Positions 36,959 to 44,397 of a DNA stretch of 64,000 nt are shown piece after piece. The first letter of the stretch is position 1, and each line of letters begins with the position of its first letter. A program made the position numbers and the translations under genes. The notes below the pieces were generated by a model. It was not told the origin of the DNA. It made no database searches and saw nothing but the letters and a program-made list of their open reading frames with translations. Source of the stretch: Fidelibacterota bacterium (lineage in GTDB: Bacteria > Fidelibacterota > Marinisomatia > Marinisomatales > TCS55). The DNA lies in contig PBPT01000016.1 of NCBI GenBank assembly GCA_002724735.1, positions 71,674-135,673 on the forward strand. The letters are read 5' to 3'.

Positions 36959-38257
36959 GTGAAAACGAACAAATCCTTATTGGCGATAGACCTACTTGTG
37001 CTTATGGGCTTGATGTATTTTACATCTGGAGTGCATGCACAAACTTACACAGATGATGTAGCAAAGATAATCAATAATAATTGCTTAATATGTCATAGAC
37101 CAGGCGGTATAGGCCCTATGAGTTTTGAGGGCTACGAACAAGTTCGTCCTTGGGCACCATTAATTAAAATGAAAGTAGCTAGTAGAGAAATGCCTCCGTA
37201 TGCTTACGACCACGGAATAGGCATACAAGACCTACAAGGTGATTGGCGACTGTCACAAAAAGAAATAGATACAATAGTAGCTTGGGTAGACTCAGGCTCC
37301 CAATACGGAGATACCGACATAGTCGTACAACCTCCTAATCTTGCTGATCCAGACCAATGGAATTTTGCTGGAGACTTTGGTCCACCGAATCTAATAATTC
37401 CTAGCGTTCCTATAGATATTCCAGCAAGTGGTAACGATCTGTGGCACAAGCATCTAGTACCAACAGGACTCACAGAAGACAGATGTATTAAAGCAGTGCA
37501 AGTAAAACCTAGAGGCGATGCAAAGTCTGTAGTTCATCATGCTAATTCTAATGTAGTTATTGATGGAGGTCGTGAAGGTATGCTTACGGAATACGCTATG
37601 GGAAAGTGGGGAGAGATTGTCCCGGAAGGAGTTTGCAGAACACTTCCTGCAAATTCACAAGTTCGTTGGGACATACATATGTTTCCTGGCGGTTTAGGAA
37701 CAATGGCTCCAGGTACAGTTATCAAAGACAACGTGGTGGAAATTGGACTTTGGTTATACAGCGAAGAGGAAAGCCAAGAACTGAAATACAAACAAGATTT
37801 AAGTTTATATCGGCTAGGCAATCAAGACGATATCGTTATTCCTCCACATGGCTATCATATGACACAAGGTTTCCACAGTTTTGATCATCCTGTGCGTTTA
37901 GATAGCTTTCAACCACATGGACATTTGAGAATGAATGCGGCTAGTTTAGAAATATTTTATCCAGAAACTGGTCGTACAGAACCTGTGAGTCAAATATCTA
38001 ATTGGAGTGCAACATGGCATCACAGTCATTTATTTGAACCACATGTAGCCCCATTAATACCTGCAGGTGCAGTTATTATATTGAAGCAGTGGTATGACAA
38101 TACCGCAAATAACCCAAACAATCCTGATCCTGACATGTGGGTAATGGGTGGTAGTAGGACAGGAGATGAAATGACTCATGCCTGGCTTGCAATTACACAC
38201 TTAGATGAGGAAGGATACAATGAGCTAAAAGCTCAAAGGATGTTAGCAGAAAAATGA
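36959..38257 (+). CDS. secreted c-type cytochrome / copper type II (ascorbate-dependent monooxygenase-like) protein
   Basis: Signal peptide (LLAIDLLVLMGLMYFTSGVHA-Q); heme motif NNNCLICHRPGGIGPMSF...REMPPY; HHAN, QPHGHLRMNAASLEIFYPETGRT, QWYDNTANNPNNPDP, TGDEMTHAWL match the cytochrome/Cu-monooxygenase family layout. Confidence 0.8.
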   Translation: MKTNKSLLAIDLLVLMGLMYFTSGVHAQTYTDDVAKIINNNCLICHRPGGIGPMSFEGYEQVRPWAPLIKMKVASREMPPYAYDHGIGIQDLQGDWRLSQKEIDTIVAWVDSGSQYGDTDIVVQPPNLADPDQWNFAGDFGPPNLIIPSVPIDIPASGNDLWHKHLVPTGLTEDRCIKAVQVKPRGDAKSVVHHANSNVVIDGGREGMLTEYAMGKWGEIVPEGVCRTLPANSQVRWDIHMFPGGLGTMAPGTVIKDNVVEIGLWLYSEEESQELKYKQDLSLYRLGNQDDIVIPPHGYHMTQGFHSFDHPVRLDSFQPHGHLRMNAASLEIFYPETGRTEPVSQISNWSATWHHSHLFEPHVAPLIPAGAVIILKQWYDNTANNPNNPDPDMWVMGGSRTGDEMTHAWLAITHLDEEGYNELKAQRMLAEK

Positions 38258-38427
38258 AAAGACTAATACTTACATGTATTTTATTAACTGGCTGTAGTAA
38301 TTTGCCAGAAAGGTCGGCACAAGACTGGTCTATGCAAACTATGAGAAATCAAGATATCTTCATGCAGAGTTTAAGGCCTAATGTTAGCATGAATTATAGA
38401 GAAATACAACAAAGGATGATTAGATGA
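38254..38427 (+). CDS. small lipoprotein (57 aa)
   Basis: MKRLILTCILLTGCSNLPERSAQDWSMQTMRNQDIFMQS...; lipobox LLTGC; ATGA overlap. Confidence 0.75.
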   Translation: MKRLILTCILLTGCSNLPERSAQDWSMQTMRNQDIFMQSLRPNVSMNYREIQQRMIR

Positions 38428-38645
38428 AAAAACTTTTATTAGTTTGTTTTTTACTAGCCGGTTGCCATACACCTGGCCCAACAGATTTTTTGGAATACTA
38501 CGATGATCCACAACCTATGAACTTTATAGATCCTCTTAGATTCCAGAGAAACCTAAGAGATTGTAGGTCTGCACCACATTGTGCTGCCGAAGATCTCTTT
38601 AAAATTGCACAGGAGAAAAACTATGTGGACAAAACCAACGTATGA
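38424..38645 (+). CDS. lipoprotein (73 aa)
   Basis: [26 protein letters not shown]; lipobox LLAGC; ATGA overlap. Confidence 0.8.
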   Translation: MKKLLLVCFLLAGCHTPGPTDFLEYYDDPQPMNFIDPLRFQRNLRDCRSAPHCAAEDLFKIAQEKNYVDKTNV

Positions 38646-38694
38646 AAATATAAGACTTGGCTTCGAAATCACAATGTATGCTAAGAGCAACTAA
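38623..38694 (+). CDS. pqqA: PqqA-like coenzyme PQQ precursor peptide (23 aa)
   Basis: [23 protein letters not shown] matches the PqqA pattern (MWxKP...RLGxExTxY) with the Glu-x3-Tyr pair; AGGAG RBS at 38611-38615. Confidence 0.85.
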   Translation: MWTKPTYENIRLGFEITMYAKSN

Positions 38695-38697
38695 GTG

Positions 38698-38778
38698 ATG
38701 GGTGAATTAAGTCCTATAATTATAGGTATAGCATACATCGTATTTGCTATGATAGTGATACACCTATTTCCGGATTAA
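38698..38778 (+). CDS. 26-aa membrane peptide
   Basis: MGELSPIIIGIAYIVFAMIVIHLFPD between pqqA and the terminator. Confidence 0.55.
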   Translation: MGELSPIIIGIAYIVFAMIVIHLFPD

Positions 38779-38806
38779 TAGTGGGGGATTTCTCCCCCAC
38801 TATTTT
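38777..38806 (+). terminator. bidirectional Rho-independent terminator between convergent genes
   Basis: AATAGTGGGGGA-TTTC-TCCCCCACTATT, perfect 12-bp stem. Confidence 0.9.
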
Positions 38807-39531
38807 CATTCATCTCCGTATATTTCCAGGACCTCCTTAACTGCTTGATGTCGCTCAATATCTCCTTGAGCGAAGTGGACTATGTCCAAATGGCTAAGGT
38901 TACTATTTGTTAGCTTGCGAGCAAAGTCAATTAAGCCGTTTTCATTCAAGCGATCAGCTTGTGCTAAATCGCCTGTTACAGCCATTTGGCTTCCTTCGCC
39001 AAGTCTAGTTAGTAACATTTTCATTTGATTAGGGGTAGCATTTTGCATCTCATCAGCTAAAATAAAGCTGTGTTTAAAAGTACGCCCACGCATATATGCT
39101 AATGGCGCAATTTCAATGATGCCTTCATCAATCATACCTTCTATTTCCCTTGCTTGAAAATATTCTCTTAAAACATCGAATATAGGTCTTGTCCATGGTG
39201 CCATTTTTTGTTCTAATGTACCAGGTAAAAACCCTAGATCTTCATCAGCTGAGACTGCTGGTCTAGTTACAATAATTTTATCAATAACGCCTGCCTTAAA
39301 TAATTTTACTGCGACCTGAACTGCTAGTAGTGTTTTTCCTGTACCAGCCGGACCGATTCCAAAGACTATGTCCTTGGTGTCATCTAACAGTTTTAAAACA
39401 TAAGTTTCTTGATTTTTATTTCGGGGAATTATTGTAACGTTTCGTTGTTTTTGATATGTGTTGAGTTCTACTACATTGCTGTAGTTATTGCTTGAGTTAT
39501 GTCTCTTACGAGAGGCTCGTTTTGCACCCAT
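38806..39531 (-). CDS. phoH: PhoH-like P-loop ATPase
   Basis: FGIGPAGTGKTLLAVQVAV...TRPAVSADEDLGFLPGTLEQKMAPW...FILADEMQNATPNQMKMLLTRLG. Confidence 0.95.
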   Translation of the reverse strand: MGAKRASRKRHNSSNNYSNVVELNTYQKQRNVTIIPRNKNQETYVLKLLDDTKDIVFGIGPAGTGKTLLAVQVAVKLFKAGVIDKIIVTRPAVSADEDLGFLPGTLEQKMAPWTRPIFDVLREYFQAREIEGMIDEGIIEIAPLAYMRGRTFKHSFILADEMQNATPNQMKMLLTRLGEGSQMAVTGDLAQADRLNENGLIDFARKLTNSNLSHLDIVHFAQGDIERHQAVKEVLEIYGDE

Positions 39532-39653
39532 AAATTGTCCTCCTTTGGGATATTAAAGAAGTAAGTCGTTCAACCGTAGAGGCTAAACGTCCCTACACTA
39601 ATATTTAGTATGTTAAGGATCACCGAAAAAAGGTAAGTTAACTCTAAAAAGTC

Positions 39654-39661
39654 GATAAATA
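39654..39661 (+). promoter_or_regulatory. late promoter motif GATAAATA
   Basis: 33 nt upstream of the 39694 CDS. Confidence 0.55.
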
Positions 39662-39693
39662 AGTATAGAACAGAAAAGCTTGGAATATTTAAA

Positions 39694-40194
39694 ATGCAAG
39701 ATGTAGTAGATATTATTAAAAACATTGAGTCGATATACGACAATAATACTTCTTTCCAAGTACTGAAAGACTATGAAAGAGTATTAGACGAATTAGATCT
39801 ATATGTTTACTCTAATTGGAAAGATGGCGAATTATGTTCTGGTCCGAATATAGATAGACATTGGGTAACTTGTTCATTTATGTGGCCAAGAACTGAAATG
39901 CCTGATCCTACGGGTGGCAAGCGATTACTTGACTATGATTGTAAAGTTTCATACCAAAAATCACACTTAGTAGTACCAAGGAAAATAGAAAGCCCAGATG
40001 ATATTAGACCAGGCACAAAAAAGGGTAAACTTGACAGAAAACCTATCTGGATTGTACAAATACAAATGCCAAAAAAACTTATTGCTGATATCTACACAGG
40101 ATATACAGAGCAAAATATGATTAATGTAGCTCCTCCAGCACCACAACAAACAGCAGACGAAACTGCAGAAGCACCTGAGGAGGCGGCAGTATAA
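39694..40194 (+). CDS. hypothetical phage protein
   Basis: Complete ORF after a late promoter. Confidence 0.75.
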   Translation: MQDVVDIIKNIESIYDNNTSFQVLKDYERVLDELDLYVYSNWKDGELCSGPNIDRHWVTCSFMWPRTEMPDPTGGKRLLDYDCKVSYQKSHLVVPRKIESPDDIRPGTKKGKLDRKPIWIVQIQMPKKLIADIYTGYTEQNMINVAPPAPQQTADETAEAPEEAAV

Positions 40195-40919
40195 TGACAC
40201 TACAACAAAACGATTTAAAAGATTTAGTTGATAGCATTTTAGAAATAGATTCATACAAATCAAAAATGGGTGATGACAAAGATATTGTAACTGTAGCAAT
40301 TAGCACAATTACAAAAGAATCAGCAAAAGATCTTGAAGAATTTTTAGAAAGAGGATATACTTTTGTATTAGATGCTGACTCTACAAATAGTGAGCAAAAT
40401 GATGGCACATATAAAGTATTCGTAGAATTAGAAAGATCCAAGAAAGCTGGTGAGCAAATTATGGAATTAGCCGATGGCATGAAAAATCTAACAGGACGTG
40501 ATGATTTTAGATTCCGTTATTACAAAAATTTTCGTAGTTTAGATCTTACACAAGAAGCATTAGATGAAAATATACCTACTAGTGCCGACGACTATGGAAT
40601 TAGTGTTTCAGTAAATGAAAATAGTATTAACAATTATAAAAACTTTTTTAATAAAAGTTATTTAGAATCTGTTGAGCTAAGAAAAACAACTTTAACACTT
40701 AAAAAGAAATGGGCTGATCCTATACAATTTAAAGTTGTAGATTTTGGTCCTACACAAGAGACTCTAGATAGTATCAAAGAGTCTTTTAATGCTAATGACT
40801 TTGCAGAAATTATTTTTTTAAGCAAGTATATTGGCGATTACAATATCACTAAGTACGGTAACAAACTTACATTCGAAAATGACAAACACGTTCTGGTTAC
40901 TGAAAGAATACAAAACTAA
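40194..40919 (+). CDS. hypothetical phage protein
   Basis: Complete ORF in ATG/TAATG overlap. Confidence 0.75.
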   Translation: MTLQQNDLKDLVDSILEIDSYKSKMGDDKDIVTVAISTITKESAKDLEEFLERGYTFVLDADSTNSEQNDGTYKVFVELERSKKAGEQIMELADGMKNLTGRDDFRFRYYKNFRSLDLTQEALDENIPTSADDYGISVSVNENSINNYKNFFNKSYLESVELRKTTLTLKKKWADPIQFKVVDFGPTQETLDSIKESFNANDFAEIIFLSKYIGDYNITKYGNKLTFENDKHVLVTERIQN

Positions 40920-40968
40920 CTTTAGGCGTTTTCCGCGACCTATATCAAGCTAACTGAAAGGAAGAAAA

Positions 40969-41481
40969 GTGGCAAGTGAAAATTATGACAAATGTTTAAA
41001 AGCTATTTTACATCACGAAGGCGGATATGTAAATCACCCAAAAGATCCAGGAGGAGAAACTAATTTAGGAGTTACTAAAAGAGTTTACGAAGAATGGGGC
41101 GGTAATAAAAACATGAAAGATCTAACTGTAGAAGATGTAGCACCAATTTATAGGAAAAACTATTGGGATAGAATGAAGTGCGATGATCTACCAAGAGGTT
41201 TAGATTTATGTGTTTTTGATTTTGGAGTTAATGCAGGCACTGGAAGATCGGCTAAATACTTACAACGTATGATTGGTACAACTGTTGATGGCGGAATAGG
41301 GCCAAATACACTTAGAGCTGTAGCAAATTACGTTGATGAAGTAGGTTTAGAAGGTGCTATTAAAACTTTCCAAGATAATAGACAAAGTTATTATGAAAAA
41401 TTAAAAACTTTTGAAACTTTTGGAAGAGGTTGGACTAGAAGGAATACAGAAACAACCGAATTAGCAGTTAGTATGATTTAA
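40969..41481 (+). CDS. endolysin, GH108-like lysozyme
   Basis: ILHHEGGYVNHPKDPGGETNLGVTKRVYEEW ... CVFDFGVNAGTGRSAKYLQRMIG. Confidence 0.9.
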   Translation: MASENYDKCLKAILHHEGGYVNHPKDPGGETNLGVTKRVYEEWGGNKNMKDLTVEDVAPIYRKNYWDRMKCDDLPRGLDLCVFDFGVNAGTGRSAKYLQRMIGTTVDGGIGPNTLRAVANYVDEVGLEGAIKTFQDNRQSYYEKLKTFETFGRGWTRRNTETTELAVSMI

Positions 41482-41499
41482 CTTTGGATAATTAAATAT

Positions 41500-41964
41500 A
41501 TGTTCGGATCGATTAAAGTAGTGCTTATCCTGATGTTGCTCGCAGGAGCAGGAGGAGCCTACACCTATGTAACCAATTTACAAAAAACTGCCGAGATACA
41601 CAGACTAAATGCCGAAAAATTACAAATTGCTGTAGCACAAAATGAAGAAGCTTTAAGAGTACAAAAAGAAAGCTACGAAGCTTTGCAAAAAAACTTAGAA
41701 GAAGTAAATTCTGAATTTAGAGCCGCAAGAGCCCAAAACAATGTGTTATCTCAAAAGTTAGCTGAACATGATTTAAACTCATTAGCCGCAGAAAGACCAA
41801 AAAGTATCACAAGATTGATTAACAGAGGGACAGTCAATGCTGGAAGATGTTTTGAAATATTAAGTGGCGCACCGTTAACCGATAAAGAAAAGGAGGCGAA
41901 AAGTGGAAAAGCGTTCAATAATGAATGTCCTTGGCTCTGGCCTGGTCCTACTACTACTGACTAG
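41500..41964 (+). CDS. inner-membrane spanin (Rz-like)
   Basis: N-terminal TM, coiled coil, followed by an overlapping lipoprotein ORF. Confidence 0.7.
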   Translation: MFGSIKVVLILMLLAGAGGAYTYVTNLQKTAEIHRLNAEKLQIAVAQNEEALRVQKESYEALQKNLEEVNSEFRAARAQNNVLSQKLAEHDLNSLAAERPKSITRLINRGTVNAGRCFEILSGAPLTDKEKEAKSGKAFNNECPWLWPGPTTTD

Positions 41965-42379
41965 CTGTGCATCTGTACCACCTAGCATTACTGTAAGCAC
42001 AAAACCTATTGAAAAACCCTCATTAATAGTACCACCTGTAGATACTGTTACAATGAAAGAGGTAAAATGGATAATTGTAACCGAAGATAACCTAGAAGAA
42101 GTCATTGCAGATCTAAAAGCTTCAGGGCAACCTTTAGCAATATTTGGATTATCTGGCCAAGGCTACGAAAACCTAAGTACAAATTTTAGTGCTATTAGAG
42201 CTTTAGTGCAACAACAGCAAACAATAATTGCGGCATACAAACAATATTATGAAAAATCTAGTGAAGCATTAGATAGTGCTAATAAAAGAATTGAATCTAC
42301 ACAAGATGAAATTAATGAACAGCAACAAAAGAATAACAATAGCGAATCTGTGCTAGATAAATTAAATCCCTTCAAATAA
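41903..42379 (+). CDS. outer-membrane spanin lipoprotein (Rz1-like)
   Basis: LVLLLLTSCASVPP lipobox; start embedded in the Rz-like gene in another frame. Confidence 0.65.
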   Translation: MEKRSIMNVLGSGLVLLLLTSCASVPPSITVSTKPIEKPSLIVPPVDTVTMKEVKWIIVTEDNLEEVIADLKASGQPLAIFGLSGQGYENLSTNFSAIRALVQQQQTIIAAYKQYYEKSSEALDSANKRIESTQDEINEQQQKNNNSESVLDKLNPFK

Positions 42380-42393
42380 TACCTCCAAATAGT

Positions 42394-42401
42394 TATAAAT
42401 A
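42394..42401 (+). promoter_or_regulatory. late promoter motif TATAAATA
   Basis: 24 nt upstream of ATG 42425. Confidence 0.55.
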
Positions 42402-42424
42402 CATATAACTAACAGGAGTACCGA

Positions 42425-42709
42425 ATGTGGTTATGGATAGTATCAAGTATTGCAGGCAGTCTGCTCGGAGCGGCGACTACCAGGTGGTTCAAAGATACTA
42501 AAGCAGGCGTTTGGTGTTACAAAAAATACGAAGCTATAGCTGTTTGGGCAACCGATCGGTATGGCATTGATATTCTCAATAAGGAGGATATAGCATGGAG
42601 GACAAAGTATCCTAATGTAGCGAAGCGAACTGATGAACTGGAAGAAAGAATTAATTTTCTTGAGTTAGAAATCAGAAGGTTACAGAAAGGTAAGGGCGAT
42701 GGAAAATGA
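42425..42709 (+). CDS. membrane protein
   Basis: N-terminal TM, coiled-coil C-terminus, RBS AGGAG. Confidence 0.7.
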   Translation: MWLWIVSSIAGSLLGAATTRWFKDTKAGVWCYKKYEAIAVWATDRYGIDILNKEDIAWRTKYPNVAKRTDELEERINFLELEIRRLQKGKGDGK

Positions 42710-43118
42710 AATAATGGACGTAGCAACACTAGCAAATGATATAACTTTATTAATAATGCCGTTTATAAGTGTACTTATAATGGTGGTAATTACCTTGTGG
42801 TTTAAAGATTTTGCAGGGAAGATTGCTAAAGGTTTAGCTTTTAGTATGAACAAACAATTCCAAGAAGGTGATAAAGTTATACTCGACGGCGAACGTGCAT
42901 TAATTGTAAAGATTGGTATTACCCAAACAGTATTCGGTGTTACGAAAACTTCGGGTGAATTTGATGGAGATTATGTATGGAGGTATGTTCCTAATGAGCG
43001 TATACCTTTCCTTAAACTAGAAAAGGTTATATTTGATACAAAACCAGAGCATAACGAAAATAAAATACATGAAAACGCACAAGAAATTAACAAAATTAAA
43101 AACGGAGGGAAGAAGTAA
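42699..43118 (+). CDS. membrane protein with MscS-like beta segment
   Basis: TM followed by FSMNKQFQEGDKVILDGERALIVKIGITQTVFGV, resembling an MscS beta domain. Confidence 0.5.
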   Translation: MENEIMDVATLANDITLLIMPFISVLIMVVITLWFKDFAGKIAKGLAFSMNKQFQEGDKVILDGERALIVKIGITQTVFGVTKTSGEFDGDYVWRYVPNERIPFLKLEKVIFDTKPEHNENKIHENAQEINKIKNGGKK

Positions 43119-43492
43119 TGGCAACAGGAACTAGTAAAGATACAGTAAATGTAAGCAGGGCCGATTATGATGCAATGCGTGATAGAATCGCAGAGTTAGA
43201 AGCAGATGCTCCTGCTCCTGCCGATTCAGACGGATGGTGGAAAACAAAACCTGTATCAAAAGATGGATGGTTGTGGATAGCACCTGAATACTTTAGTCGT
43301 TGGAGAATATTTCCAAGAGTGTTCATAAGCATGTACATCTATCTACTTTATGCAGTTACTATGTGGTTCATGGCACTACCTGATCCTAACACACAACAAG
43401 CAGGACTTGTAAGTGTTGTTGTAGGTGCAGGTGCGGCTTGGTTTGGATTATATGTAAATTCAACTTCTACAAATCATAATAAAGAATCGTGA
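43118..43492 (+). CDS. putative holin / two-TM protein
   Basis: Two hydrophobic helices near the C-terminus, located in the lysis neighbourhood. Confidence 0.45.
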   Translation: MATGTSKDTVNVSRADYDAMRDRIAELEADAPAPADSDGWWKTKPVSKDGWLWIAPEYFSRWRIFPRVFISMYIYLLYAVTMWFMALPDPNTQQAGLVSVVVGAGAAWFGLYVNSTSTNHNKES

Positions 43493-43529
43493 CTAGTAAA
43501 CACTAATACTACTACAAATAAGTAGTAGT

Positions 43530-44396
43530 ATGAGTGACTTTTATGATATACTTGGTGTAAGTAAGCAAGCTTCTGACGCGGAATTAAAAAAAGCTTACAA
43601 AAAACAAAGCATGCAACACCACCCTGATAGGGGAGGTGACGAAGAGCAATTCAAAAAAGTTAATGAAGCTTATGCAACATTAAAAGATCCAAGCAAGCGT
43701 CAAATGTACGACCAATACGGTACTACTGATCCCCAGCAACAACGTCCACAAGGTTTTAATTTCCATTTTAATGCAGACGATTTAAGTAATGGGAATCCAT
43801 TTGCAGGCACTCCATTTGACGGCATGTTTCAAGGCGGACATCCTTTTGCAAATATGCGTAGACAACCTCCAAGAAATCAAGACATGCGTATTGTTGCAAA
43901 TATTGATTTACATGATGTTGTAAATGGTAAAAATTTAGTTGTTCAAATACAACTTGGTTCAGGTAGAACGGAAACATTAAATATAGATATTCCGCCTGGA
44001 GCCAAAGACGGAGATACTATCCAATATCAAGGGCTCGGTGACGATAGACATAAGGAATTAAGGAGGGGAAATCTGCATGTTGTTATTCAAGTTAGTCCAG
44101 TTCAAGGTTGGGAGCGAAAAAATAACGATTTAATTACAAGAAAAGTAATAAATCTATTTGACTTATTGCTAGGATGTGCTATAATAGTAAACACATTAGA
44201 CAATAGGCAAGTAAAATTAACAATACCACCAGGCACAAATCCAGGCCAAAGATTTAGTATTCCAGGTTATGGAATAACTGACATACATTCAAAACAACGT
44301 GGTAACATACACGTTATTATTGATGTCGAAACACCTAAAATAGCAGATGAGAATTTGTTAAATAAAATTAGAAATTTAAAAGAAGAGATAAAATAG
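43530..44396 (+). CDS. dnaJ: DnaJ/CbpA-like co-chaperone
   Basis: DFYDILGVSKQASDAELKKAYKKQSMQHHPDRGGDEEQFKKVNEAYATLKDPSKRQMYDQYG (HPD) plus CTD; no Zn-finger repeats. Confidence 0.93.
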   Translation: MSDFYDILGVSKQASDAELKKAYKKQSMQHHPDRGGDEEQFKKVNEAYATLKDPSKRQMYDQYGTTDPQQQRPQGFNFHFNADDLSNGNPFAGTPFDGMFQGGHPFANMRRQPPRNQDMRIVANIDLHDVVNGKNLVVQIQLGSGRTETLNIDIPPGAKDGDTIQYQGLGDDRHKELRRGNLHVVIQVSPVQGWERKNNDLITRKVINLFDLLLGCAIIVNTLDNRQVKLTIPPGTNPGQRFSIPGYGITDIHSKQRGNIHVIIDVETPKIADENLLNKIRNLKEEIK

Positions 44397-44397
44397 T

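Noticed and set aside
36955-37056. ATG at 36955 as the start of the cytochrome gene
   Set aside because: It is in another frame and stops early; GTG 36959 yields the signal peptide and is preferred.
37204-37884. Shadow ORFs in the cytochrome/Cu-monooxygenase gene (37204-, 37537-, 37606+)
   Set aside because: They overlap a frame with clear heme and copper motifs and have no independent support.
39541-39640. Glutamine (glnA-type) riboswitch or two-piece tmRNA upstream of phoH
   Set aside because: The conserved GGACGGAAGUAGG-type core and tmRNA ends were not found; only a generic structured leader is supported.
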